Positions 8,155 through 15,790 of a DNA stretch of 36,963 nucleotides are shown here, one piece after another. The notes beneath the pieces were generated by a model that worked only from the letters and a program-made list of their open reading frames with translations, ran no database searches and was not told the DNA's origin. The position numbers and the translations under genes are program-made. The first letter of the stretch is position 1, and each line of letters starts with the position of its first letter. The stretch is from JAICLV01 sp036380925 (GTDB lineage: Bacteria > Actinomycetota > Actinomycetes > Acidothermales > Acidothermaceae), in assembly GCA_036380925.1 (NCBI GenBank), contig DASVDW010000217.1, forward strand, positions 1 through 36,963. The letters are read 5' to 3'.

Positions 8155-8574
8155 GTGTCGACGTCCTGGAAGCTGTTGCGCCGGGTCACCATCAGCGTCG
8201 TCGGGCTGATCGTGCTCTTGGTCGGGGTGGTGATGCTGATCGCGCCCGGGCCGGGTTTCCTGGTGATCGCGCTGGGCTTGCTGATCCTCAGCGTGGAGTA
8301 TGAATGGGCGCGCCGCCATCTCGACCGGGCCAAGGGGCATGCGCGCACCCTCGCCGACAAGGCGGCCGCGAACCGGCTGTCGACCGCGATCAGCACGTTG
8401 TTCGCGCTGGGGATCGTCGGCCTCGGCGGGGTGCTGGCGTTGACCCAGTTCCTTCCGGCGTCCGGTTTGGCAACCGGCGTCAGCGTGGCGTTCGGCGGCC
8501 TCGTCGCGCTGTCGACGATCGTCTACAGCGTTGTGCAGCGGCGTAAGCGGCTGCCGGACGATCTCGACGAATGA
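8155..8574 (+). CDS. PGPGW-type small transmembrane protein
   Basis: 139 residues from GTG 8155, with AGGCGG a few bases upstream. The first hydrophobic hairpin contains VMLIAPGPGFLVIALGLLIL, the hallmark of the PGPGW transmembrane family (TIGR02611-like), and a second pair of membrane segments follows at about 78-98 and 108-124. A basic cytoplasmic loop (WARRHLDRAKGHARTLADK) separates them. Function unknown. The stop overlaps the macro-domain start by four bases (ATGA), so the two are translationally coupled. Confidence 0.82.
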   Translation: MSTSWKLLRRVTISVVGLIVLLVGVVMLIAPGPGFLVIALGLLILSVEYEWARRHLDRAKGHARTLADKAAANRLSTAISTLFALGIVGLGGVLALTQFLPASGLATGVSVAFGGLVALSTIVYSVVQRRKRLPDDLDE

Positions 8575-9083
8575 ACATCGAACTCGTGCTCGGCGACATC
8601 ACCGATCAGCGCGTCGACGCGATCGTCAACGCGGCCAACTCCTCGTTGCTGGGCGGCGGTGGCGTCGACGGCGCGATCCACCGTCGCGGTGGCCCGGCGA
8701 TTCTGGCGGAGTGTCAGGCGCTACGGGCTGGCCACCTGGGCGGCGGATTGCCCACCGGCCAGGCGGTCGCGACAACCGCCGGAAATCTCAACGCCCGCTG
8801 GGTGATTCACACCGTCGGCCCGGTCTTCGCGAAGCGGGAGGACCGCTCGCACCTGCTGGCGTCGGCCTACCGTGAGTCGCTGCGGGTGGCCGACGAGCTT
8901 GGCGCGAAGACCGTCGCGTTCCCCGCCATCTCGGCCGGGATTTACGGTTGGCCCGCCGACGGCGCCGCGCGCATCGCCGTCTCCACGGTGCGCGACGCCG
9001 CGACGAGCGTCGATGAGGTCCGGTTCGTGCTGTTCAGCCAACCGATGTACGACGAATTCGCCGCTGCTCTAGCGAATTCCTGA
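8571..9083 (+). CDS. Macro-domain ADP-ribose hydrolase, YmdB-like (O-acetyl-ADP-ribose deacetylase)
   Basis: 170 residues, a single complete macro domain. The ligand-binding blocks are present: GDITDQRVDAIVNAANSSL with Asn23, GGGGVDGAIHRRGG with Asp33, and the phosphate loop FPAISAGIYGWP. The active-site pattern N...GGGGVDGAIH is that of the MacroD/YmdB class, which hydrolyses O-acetyl-ADP-ribose and can remove mono-ADP-ribose from acidic residues. No ADP-ribosyltransferase or sirtuin gene is visible nearby. It overlaps the PGPGW gene and is the last gene of the plus-strand run. Confidence 0.92.
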   Translation: MNIELVLGDITDQRVDAIVNAANSSLLGGGGVDGAIHRRGGPAILAECQALRAGHLGGGLPTGQAVATTAGNLNARWVIHTVGPVFAKREDRSHLLASAYRESLRVADELGAKTVAFPAISAGIYGWPADGAARIAVSTVRDAATSVDEVRFVLFSQPMYDEFAAALANS

Positions 9084-9126
9084 CTTTTGCTGTTGCTCAG
9101 CCACAGCAAGCGTCACGAACTCCGCC

Positions 9127-9143
9127 GACCGCCGAGGGCGGTC
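9127..9143. terminator. Hairpin between convergent genes
   Basis: GACCGCC-GAG-GGCGGTC gives a 7-bp stem with a 3-base loop. It overlaps the stop codon of the minus-strand gene at 9142. There is no T-tract. A second weaker stem (TTGCTGT / ACAGCAA, 9087-9109) follows the macro-domain stop. Terminator use is inferred from position. Confidence 0.4.
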
Positions 9144-9585
9144 ACGTCCCCGCGCTGAGGTCGAGGTCCGCGGGTGGCGCCACCGGGCAGACCCAATGAA
9201 TGTAGGGCTTTCCCCACTCGTCGTGATAGTCGTTGGCGCGTCGCACCATCGCGGCGTACGCCGCTTCGAACGCGGCGCCGTCTCCAGCCCGAATCGCCGC
9301 GCGCACCGGCTCGCAGTCCTCGTCGAGATACGCGGCGATCGGCGCCTCGTACTTGGGCCGCGAGAACGCGCACAGCTTCAACTGCTTCACGACCGACTTG
9401 TAGTAGTAGTCGGCGAGCCGCCAATTTCCCGCGGCGCCGGCGAAGTAGAGGCGATGCATGCGGGGGCCTAGCTCGGCCATCAATCGATCGAGGCCCGGTT
9501 GCGTGGTCGCGAGCTCGTCGATCGTCAGGTCGCGTTTGCCGTTGTTGACGACGTGCGTGTGGCTTGGCTCAAGCGATTCGGTCAC
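9142..9585 (-). CDS. Small helical protein resembling a c-type cytochrome family but without the haem motif
   Basis: 147 residues from GTG 9585; the start overlaps the hexosaminidase stop by GTGA, so the genes are coupled. No signal peptide. The region RLYFAGAAGNWRLADYYYK, the helix VRAAIRAGDGAAFEAAYAAM and the end PYIHWVCPVAPPADL follow the layout I recall from proteobacterial cytochrome-like proteins with the pattern FAGxxGNWxLA ... CNACH ... PTAPPFSN. Here the CxxCH position reads ANDYH: both cysteines are gone and only the His remains. If the relation is right it is a four-helix bundle unable to bind haem covalently. This is memory-based and tentative; otherwise a hypothetical protein. 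Confidence 0.65.
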   Translation of the reverse strand: MTESLEPSHTHVVNNGKRDLTIDELATTQPGLDRLMAELGPRMHRLYFAGAAGNWRLADYYYKSVVKQLKLCAFSRPKYEAPIAAYLDEDCEPVRAAIRAGDGAAFEAAYAAMVRRANDYHDEWGKPYIHWVCPVAPPADLDLSAGT

Positions 9586-11285
9586 GAAACCCACGTTACT
9601 TGTGGCGATCGGTAGAAGTTGACGCCGAGCGCGGTCCATCGCGGCGCTTGCCGGGCCAGCCGCGGAGCGTACGTCGGCCACGACCGCTCGGACTTCGGAG
9701 TCCACCCGATCTCGGCGATGCCGGCCATCCGCGGCCATGCCATGTACTGGATGTCCGCCATTGTGCGCAGCGTCTCGCTCCACAACGGCGCCTCGACGCC
9801 CAGCAGCGAGGACTCCGATATTCGACCTCCATCGAGCGGATCCCAGGTGTAGCTGTTCTCGACGCTGCTGTACCCGGCCCAGTTCAAGCCCAGCGCCGTC
9901 CGGTTGTCGTACTTCTGGTCCAGGTAGGCGTGATTTGCCGGCGCGGCGACCACTTTCACGCCCTGAGCCACGGCGGCCTGCTCAGAAAGCCCGTGGTCGT
10001 TGAAGTTCCAGTACTCCGCGACCGCGCCAGCCGCGAGCTTTGCCGAGGAGATCTCCGCCCACCCCATCAGTTGCTTGCCGTGTGCCGACACGATCTGCTG
10101 CGCCTTCTGCACGAACGTCACGTAGTCGGACGGCGTCGTGCTCTGCGCCTCGTCACCGCCCAGATGGATGTACGGTCCCGGGGTCAACGCGGCCAGCTCC
10201 GTCACCACGTCGTCCAAGAACTGGTAGGTGATGGGTTTGTTGACGCACAGCGAGCTGAAGCCGACCCGTTCGCCGGTGTAGGGCGGCGGCGCGACACCGT
10301 TGCAGTTCAACTCCGGATACGAGGAAAGCGCGGCGTTGGTGTGGCCTGGCGTGTCGATCTCGGGCACCACGGTGATGTAGCGCGCCTGCGCGTAGCGAAC
10401 GATCGCGGTGTACTGCGCCTTTGTGTAGTAGCCGCCGCGGGTGCGGCTGCCCACCTCGCTCGAGCCGCCGTGCGCGGCGAGATTCGGCCAGCTGTCGATC
10501 GCGATTCGCCAGCCTTGATCGTCGGACAAGTGCAGGTGCAGCATGTTGACCTTGTAAAGCGCCAGCTCGTCGATGTACCGCTCGACGTCGGCGACCGGGA
10601 AGAAGTGCCTTGTGACGTCGAGCATCGCGCCGCGGTACGCGAACCGTGGATAGTCGACGACGCGGCCGCCCACGATGCGCCACGGTCCGGGCGAAGCGTG
10701 TGTCGCCTCGATCGTCGGCGGCAGGAGTTGCCGCAAGGTCTGCACGCCGTGGAACAAGCCCGCGGCCGTGTTGGCCGAGATGAGCACGCCGGAGCGCGCA
10801 ATCGTGAGGTCGTAGCCCTCGGCGCCGAGAGTTTCGTCGTCCGCCCCAATCGCCAGCACGATCGAGTCGCTCGGCGACGAGGCCGCGTCGGCCGTCGAGA
10901 CGGGCAACGGGAAACCGGTCGCCGGGCGCAGCAAGTCAGCCAGGTCGTCGGCCACCGCGCGCACGTCGGCGCCCGGGCCGGCGACAACCCGAGTGGCCGC
11001 CGTCAAGGTGAACGACTCTGACTCGTCGGTGCTCGCCAACACCGGCAACGGCACCAACGACGCGGTGATCGCGCCTCCGGCAGTCGCTGGTCCAGGAGTC
11101 GGCAGCGACGGCGGCGGCGGCGACGACGACGATGAGGGCGCGACGGAGGAGGCCGGTGGCCGCGTCGCAGACGTCACGGGGGCGCCGTCGTGCGCGGCCG
11201 GCCGGTGCGTGCAGCCCGCGATCACGACCAGCAGCGCGACCGCGCATCCGGCTAGCGCGCGCCGTCGCCACCGGGGCGCGTTCAC
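9582..11285 (-). CDS. Beta-N-acetylhexosaminidase, GH20, exported lipoprotein
   Basis: 567 residues from GTG 11285, overlapping the SDR stop by GTGA. The signal peptide ends in lipobox IAGC with Cys25, followed by a Ser/Pro/Thr linker to about residue 75. A GH20b-like domain covers roughly 76-205. The GH20 barrel begins at PRFAYRGAMLDVTRHFF and has HLHLSDDQGWRI near 250-262, PEIDTPGH near 308-315 and the catalytic pair Asp378-Glu379 in HLGGDEAQ; substrate-assisted catalysis removes terminal GlcNAc or GalNAc. Lipid anchoring outside the membrane suggests chitin or cell-wall saccharide turnover. Length and order are normal for the family. Confidence 0.93.
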   Translation of the reverse strand: MNAPRWRRRALAGCAVALLVVIAGCTHRPAAHDGAPVTSATRPPASSVAPSSSSSPPPPSLPTPGPATAGGAITASLVPLPVLASTDESESFTLTAATRVVAGPGADVRAVADDLADLLRPATGFPLPVSTADAASSPSDSIVLAIGADDETLGAEGYDLTIARSGVLISANTAAGLFHGVQTLRQLLPPTIEATHASPGPWRIVGGRVVDYPRFAYRGAMLDVTRHFFPVADVERYIDELALYKVNMLHLHLSDDQGWRIAIDSWPNLAAHGGSSEVGSRTRGGYYTKAQYTAIVRYAQARYITVVPEIDTPGHTNAALSSYPELNCNGVAPPPYTGERVGFSSLCVNKPITYQFLDDVVTELAALTPGPYIHLGGDEAQSTTPSDYVTFVQKAQQIVSAHGKQLMGWAEISSAKLAAGAVAEYWNFNDHGLSEQAAVAQGVKVVAAPANHAYLDQKYDNRTALGLNWAGYSSVENSYTWDPLDGGRISESSLLGVEAPLWSETLRTMADIQYMAWPRMAGIAEIGWTPKSERSWPTYAPRLARQAPRWTALGVNFYRSPQVTWVS

Positions 11286-12055
11286 GTCGTCCGATGCACC
11301 TTGTGTTGCGCAGCTTGCGCGAGTGGCTTCACCACAAGCAGATCGACGTTCACGTGGGCCGGTCGGGTTGCACACCAGGCGATGCAATCGGCGACGTCGT
11401 CGGCGGTTAACGGCGCCTCGACGCCTTCGTAGACCTTGGTCGCGCGCTGCGCGTCGCCGTGAAAGCGCACCAGGCTGAACTCCTCGGTGCGCACCATCCC
11501 CGGCGCGATCTCGGTCACCCGCACGGGTTGCCCGCACAGTTCCAGCCGCAGCGTCTCGACCAGCGCGGCCACCGCGTGTTTGGCCGCTGTGTAGCCGGCG
11601 CCCCCTTCGTAGACGATCCGGCCCGCGGTCGAGCCGACCACGATCACGTGCCCCGCCTCCGAGGCGATCAGCGCGGGCAGCAGCGCTTGCGTCACCCGCA
11701 ACACGCCCAGCACGTTGACGTCGTACATCGTCTGCCACTCGTCCGGGTCGGCCGACGCGATCGGGTCCATGCCCAGGGCCCCGCCCGCGTCGTTGACCAG
11801 CAGCGCGCAGCGCGGCGCCGCGGCGGCCAACGCCGCCACCGAGTCGGCCGACGTCACGTCGAGCGTGATCGCCTCGCCGTCGATCTCCGCGGCCAGCTGG
11901 TCGAGCCGCGGGCGGCGACGGGCCGCGCAGATCACCCGGTAACCCTCGGCGGCCAGCCGGCGCGCGGTGGCCGCCCCGATGCCGCTGCTCGCGCCGGTGA
12001 CCACGGCCACCGGTCGATGATCGCCTGGCGCGTCGCTGGTTGGAGGCATGCTCAC
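11282..12055 (-). CDS. Short-chain dehydrogenase/reductase
   Basis: 257 residues from GTG 12055; ATG 12049 is also possible. Classical SDR features: cofactor loop TGASSGIG (residues 20-27), Asn114, and the catalytic Ser142 (VGSTAG), Tyr155 and Lys159 (YTAAK). The usual NNAG motif is changed to NDAGG (88-92). Arg residues after the second strand (AARRR) favour NADP(H). Substrate unknown; closest general type is the YdfG-like serine/3-hydroxy acid dehydrogenase group. It is first of three genes coupled by GTGA overlaps with the hexosaminidase and the small helical protein, and diverges from mshA. Confidence 0.88.
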   Translation of the reverse strand: MSMPPTSDAPGDHRPVAVVTGASSGIGAATARRLAAEGYRVICAARRRPRLDQLAAEIDGEAITLDVTSADSVAALAAAAPRCALLVNDAGGALGMDPIASADPDEWQTMYDVNVLGVLRVTQALLPALIASEAGHVIVVGSTAGRIVYEGGAGYTAAKHAVAALVETLRLELCGQPVRVTEIAPGMVRTEEFSLVRFHGDAQRATKVYEGVEAPLTADDVADCIAWCATRPAHVNVDLLVVKPLAQAAQHKVHRTT

Positions 12056-12236
12056 GAGGGCATCTTGGCAGGCGGTTCGGTGGCCGCCACGCCGACGGGT
12101 GGCCGGACCGGCAAAGCGGCGTCCGGGAATCGGACTCGGCCGCGCGTCGTTGCGGTTGCCGAGCGGTTTAGGCCGCCGGCGTCGTCACACGGGGTCGGCG
12201 CGGGTCGCCAGCAGCGTGTCAGGGAGGATCTAGGCC

Positions 12237-13586
12237 GTGGTCGACGTCGACGCTCGCGCAGCAGCCCGGTCAGGCAACGCCGTCACTCCGCTCACCCGCC
12301 CGCGTCGGGCGCGTTCGCTTCCTGTTCGCCGGGTCGCGATGTTGAGCCTGCACACCTCCCCTCTCGAGCAGCCAGGCACGGGCGACGCCGGCGGCATGAA
12401 CGTCTACATCAGCGAGTTGGCCAAGCGGCTCACCGAACTCGGCGTCGAGGTCGAGGTCTTCACCCGGGCCACGTCGAGCGAGCGGCCGCCGCTCGAGCGC
12501 GCCGACGCCGGGTTCCTCGTGCGCAACGTCGTCGCCGGGCCGCTGGAGCCGCTGCCCAAGGCCGAACTGCCCACCCAGCTGTGCGCTTTCACCGCCGCGG
12601 TGCTGCGGGCCGAGGCGGCCCGCGAGCCGGGCTGGTACGACCTTGTGCATTCGCATTACTGGCTGTCCGGCCAGGTCGGCTGGTTGGCCAAAGAGCGCTG
12701 GGGTGTGCCGCTGGTGCACAGCATGCACACGATGGCCAAGGTCAAGAACGCCGCGCTCGCCGAGGGAGACGCTCCAGAGCCGTCGGCGCGGGTGATCGGC
12801 GAGGCGCAGGTCGTCGAGGCCGCCGACCGGCTCGTCGCGAACACGACCGCCGAGGCGCGCGACCTCGTCGAGCTGTACGACGCCGCGCCGGACGACGTCG
12901 CGGTCGTGCCGCCCGGAGTCGACCTGGCGCGTTACCGTCCGGGGCCGGCGGCCGCCGCGAAACGCCGGCTGGGCCTGCCGGTCGATCGCGACGTGTTGCT
13001 GTTCGTCGGGCGCATCCAGCCGCTCAAGGCGCCGGACGTGCTCGTTCGCGCGCTGGCGGCGATCGTCGCGCGCCGGCCCGAGCTGCGGAGCCGGTTGATC
13101 GCGATCGTGGTCGGCGGCCCGAGCGGGTCCGCCACGGCGGGGCCGGATTACCTCGACCAGCTGGCGCGCCACCTCGGCGTCCGCGACCTGGTTCGTTTCG
13201 AACCGCCGGCCACCGGCGAACGGCTGGCCGACTTCTACCGGGCCGCCACCGCCACCGTGGTCCCGTCGTACAGCGAGTCCTTCGGTCTCGTCGCGTTGGA
13301 GTCGCAGGCGTGCGGCACCCCTGTGGTGGCCGCCCGGGTCGGGGGTCTCACGACGGCGGTGGCCGACGGCACGTCCGGCGTCCTGGTCGACGGGCATAAC
13401 CCCGAGTCGTACGCCGAGATCTTGACGAAGCTGATCTTGGACGACGAGCGGCGGACGACGTTGTCCACAGCCGCTGTGCAGCACGCGGCGAGGTTCGACT
13501 GGGACCGTACAGTCGAAGGTGTGCTCGGCGCGTACGCCGACGCCATCGCGGCCGCGGACGCACGGCTGGCCGCGTTGTCTGGGTAA
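12237..13586 (+). CDS. mshA: D-inositol-3-phosphate glycosyltransferase, mycothiol biosynthesis
   Basis: 449 residues from GTG 12237, with AGGGAGGAT (12221-12229) upstream. GT-B, GT4-family enzyme transferring GlcNAc from UDP-GlcNAc to 1L-myo-inositol 1-phosphate, the first step of mycothiol synthesis. The N-terminal GDAGGMNVYISELAKRLTELG and HSHYWLSG blocks are typical of MshA, and the C-terminal domain carries the EX7E motif in SYSESFGLVALESQACG. The first ~30 residues are a non-conserved Arg/Ala-rich extension. Gene order mshA-ybjN-gpm is conserved in mycobacteria. Confidence 0.95.
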   Translation: MVDVDARAAARSGNAVTPLTRPRRARSLPVRRVAMLSLHTSPLEQPGTGDAGGMNVYISELAKRLTELGVEVEVFTRATSSERPPLERADAGFLVRNVVAGPLEPLPKAELPTQLCAFTAAVLRAEAAREPGWYDLVHSHYWLSGQVGWLAKERWGVPLVHSMHTMAKVKNAALAEGDAPEPSARVIGEAQVVEAADRLVANTTAEARDLVELYDAAPDDVAVVPPGVDLARYRPGPAAAAKRRLGLPVDRDVLLFVGRIQPLKAPDVLVRALAAIVARRPELRSRLIAIVVGGPSGSATAGPDYLDQLARHLGVRDLVRFEPPATGERLADFYRAATATVVPSYSESFGLVALESQACGTPVVAARVGGLTTAVADGTSGVLVDGHNPESYAEILTKLILDDERRTTLSTAAVQHAARFDWDRTVEGVLGAYADAIAAADARLAALSG

Positions 13587-13595
13587 GGAACCTGT

Positions 13596-14153
13596 ATGAG
13601 CTGGCTCGCCCGCACCGAGATCGCCGAGGTCATCCGGGCCACGCTCGACGAGCGCGGCGTGACCTACGACCAGGTCGCCGACAACGCGTACGTCGTCCGG
13701 CTTGAAGGGACCCACCGGCTGCTGACCGCGGTGCGGCTGGTCGTCGGTGACCAAAGCCTGCTCGTCGAGGCGTTCTTCGTGCGCCGACCCGACGAGAACG
13801 CCGAGGCGTTCCACCGGTTCCTCTTGGAGCGCAACGGCCGTATGTACGGCGTGCATTTCGCCGTCGACGCCCGCGGCGACGTCTATCTGATCGGCCGGTT
13901 GCCGTTGCTCGCGGTCACCCCCGACGAGATCGACCGACTGCTCGGCTGCGTGCTGACCTACGCCGACGAAACCTTCGACGCGGCGCTGGAGATCGGGTTC
14001 GCCGACAGCATCCGGCGGGAGTGGCAATGGCGTACCTCACACGGGCAGTCGGTCGAGAACCTGCGCGCGTTCGCCCGGATCACCGACCAGCTCGATCTGG
14101 ACGACGAAGCGGCGGCGGCGGGTTCGGCCGGACGGCATCGTCGACGCTCGTGA
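13596..14153 (+). CDS. YbjN-domain protein (Rv0487-like)
   Basis: 185 residues from ATG 13596, with AAGGA upstream and only nine bases after mshA. The single YbjN domain (about residues 5-150) resembles a type III secretion chaperone-like fold; it contains RMYGVHFAVDARGDVYLIGRLPL and a basic/acidic tail. Function unknown. Constant position next to mshA and gpm in actinobacteria suggests operon membership, not a proven role in mycothiol synthesis. Confidence 0.87.
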   Translation: MSWLARTEIAEVIRATLDERGVTYDQVADNAYVVRLEGTHRLLTAVRLVVGDQSLLVEAFFVRRPDENAEAFHRFLLERNGRMYGVHFAVDARGDVYLIGRLPLLAVTPDEIDRLLGCVLTYADETFDAALEIGFADSIRREWQWRTSHGQSVENLRAFARITDQLDLDDEAAAAGSAGRHRRRS

Positions 14154-14204
14154 GGCCGCCGCACCGGTTTCGGCCTTCGCCCCCCGGTCTGGCAGGCTTG
14201 ACGC

Positions 14205-14969
14205 ATGGCCGCATTGAGCTCGTCTGAGCGCACTTTGATCCTGCTCCGCCACGGCGAGAGCGAGTGGAACGCCAAGAACCTGTTCACCGGTTGGGTCGAC
14301 GTCGACCTGTCGGCGAAGGGCGAGGCGGAGGCGGCCAACGGCGGTCGGCTGCTCGCCGCGCGCGGCCTGCGACCCGACGTCGTCTACACCTCGGTGCTGA
14401 GGCGGGCGATCCGCACCGCGAACATCGCCCTGGACGCCGCCGATTTGGTTTGGCTGCCCGTGCTGCGCAGCTGGCGGCTGAACGAGCGGCACTACGGCGC
14501 GCTGCAGGGCAAGGACAAGAAGGCGACGCTGGAGGCGTTCGGCGAGGAGCAGTTCATGCTCTGGCGGCGTTCGTATGACGTGCCGCCGCCGCCGATCGCC
14601 GACGACGACGAGTTCTCCCAGGCCGCCGACCCGCGCTACGCGACGTTACCGCCCGAGCTCATGCCGAAGACCGAGTGCCTGAAGGACGTCGTCGGCCGGC
14701 TGCTCCCCTACTGGTACGACGCGATCGTGCCGGATCTCGCGGCCGGCAGGTCGGTGCTCGTCGTCGCGCACGGGAACTCGTTGCGCGCGCTGGTGAAGCA
14801 CCTCGATCAGATCTCGGACGACGCGATCGCGGCGCTCAACATCCCGACCGGGATCCCGTTGATGTACCGGCTCGACGCCGACATGCGCCCGATCGTCACC
14901 GGTGGTGAGTACCTCGATCCCGACGCCGCGGCGACCGCGGCGGCGGCCGTGGCGAATCAGGGCCGCTAA
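14205..14969 (+). CDS. gpmA: 2,3-bisphosphoglycerate-dependent phosphoglycerate mutase
   Basis: 254 residues from ATG 14205. Histidine phosphatase superfamily with the phospho-acceptor His16 in LLRHGESEWN, the FTGWVDVDLS block, ERHYGALQG and the second catalytic His in VAHGNSLRAL. It interconverts 3- and 2-phosphoglycerate in glycolysis in the cytoplasm. Length matches dPGM enzymes. A weak -10-like CAGGCT lies six bases before the ATG, so it may have its own leaderless transcript in addition to read-through from mshA. Confidence 0.96.
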   Translation: MAALSSSERTLILLRHGESEWNAKNLFTGWVDVDLSAKGEAEAANGGRLLAARGLRPDVVYTSVLRRAIRTANIALDAADLVWLPVLRSWRLNERHYGALQGKDKKATLEAFGEEQFMLWRRSYDVPPPPIADDDEFSQAADPRYATLPPELMPKTECLKDVVGRLLPYWYDAIVPDLAAGRSVLVVAHGNSLRALVKHLDQISDDAIAALNIPTGIPLMYRLDADMRPIVTGGEYLDPDAAATAAAAVANQGR

Positions 14970-14982
14970 GCCGCGGCGGCGG

Positions 14983-15708
14983 CTAGCTCGACGAGGCGGG
15001 GCTGGCCGGCGCGCTCGCTGGGGCGCTCGCCGGCGCGCTCGCGGGCAGTGAGCCGGAGCCCGAGCTGGCAGGCGAGCCGGGGATCGACGGAGGGGCGCTC
15101 GGCAGGAACGAGCTGGTCACGACGTCGCTGCCCTGCACCGGCACCAGCACGTTGTCGATGGCGCCGCCCTTGGCGAACTGCAGGCTCACCAGCACCGACT
15201 CTCCCTGCGAGATCGGCGCGGTGAGCGAGATCAACGCGACCGAGAGGCGCGCCGTGCCAGGAGTCTGGCCGGTCGCCGCCGGGATGTTCGTGGAGCCCAC
15301 CGGCAGGGTGCTCTTGGACAGCTCGGTCGGGGCCTCACTGCCCGCCGGGGATGGCGACGCCGTCCCGCCGGCGGACACCTCCGGCAACGTGGGGCCGGTG
15401 CTCTTGGCCGACGCGGTGAGCAACTCATCGGGTTGGGCGGCGGAGTTCGTGACGTTGAACTGGATGTAGGCGACGTCCCCGACGTCCGCCGTCGAACCGT
15501 TCGGCAGCGCGACGATGAGACCGTCGACGCGCAGATCAGTGCCCACGTCGACGCTGGTCGCCTGCAGATTGGCCACCGCGTGGCGAAGCGGCGAGCCGAA
15601 CGTCGTGGCGCAGGCCGCGAGCACGGGCACCGCCGCCATCGCGACGATCAACCCCGTGACGACACCGCGGCGGGAGCGGACCGCGTCTTGAAACCTGCTC
15701 GCGTTCAC
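14983..15708 (-). CDS. lpqE: LpqE-like lipoprotein
   Basis: 241 residues from GTG 15708, with AAAGGG upstream. Signal peptide RRGVVTGLIVAMAAVPVLAAC with lipobox LAAC, Cys33. The mature part begins TTFGSPLRHAVANLQATSVDVGTDLRVDGLIVALP, then a beta-rich copper-chaperone-like (DUF461/LpqE) domain with VAYIQFNVTNSAAQPDEL. In M. tuberculosis lpqE lies next to carD, as here, which supports the name. The last ~35 residues are a Pro/Ala/Ser tail encoded partly by 12-bp repeats (15011-15046). The His/Met metal ligands of copper chaperones are not obvious, so copper binding is uncertain. Confidence 0.78.
   Translation of the reverse strand: MNASRFQDAVRSRRGVVTGLIVAMAAVPVLAACATTFGSPLRHAVANLQATSVDVGTDLRVDGLIVALPNGSTADVGDVAYIQFNVTNSAAQPDELLTASAKSTGPTLPEVSAGGTASPSPAGSEAPTELSKSTLPVGSTNIPAATGQTPGTARLSVALISLTAPISQGESVLVSLQFAKGGAIDNVLVPVQGSDVVTSSFLPSAPPSIPGSPASSGSGSLPASAPASAPASAPASPASSS
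15011..15046. repeat. 12-bp tandem repeat in the lpqE-like gene
   Basis: Three adjacent 12-bp units starting GCGCTCGC (15011, 15023, 15035) differ only in their last four bases. They encode the Ala/Pro/Ser C-terminal tail of the lipoprotein. Confidence 0.7.
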
Positions 15709-15790
15709 GACCTGACCCTTTCGGCTGCCGCCGGGCAGCCGGACGCCGCCCTTCGCGCCGGTAAGCGTAACGAGCGACCGGACCGCGCTG

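Noticed and set aside
11459..13399. A 646-residue plus-strand open frame spanning the SDR and mshA genes
   Set aside because: Its translation is Arg/Gly/Ala-rich low complexity, typical of an off-frame shadow in GC-rich DNA; the SDR (minus) and MshA (plus, other frame) match well-known families.
12270..14027. A 585-residue minus-strand open frame opposite mshA and the YbjN gene
   Set aside because: No recognisable domain, and it is the antisense of two strong family matches.
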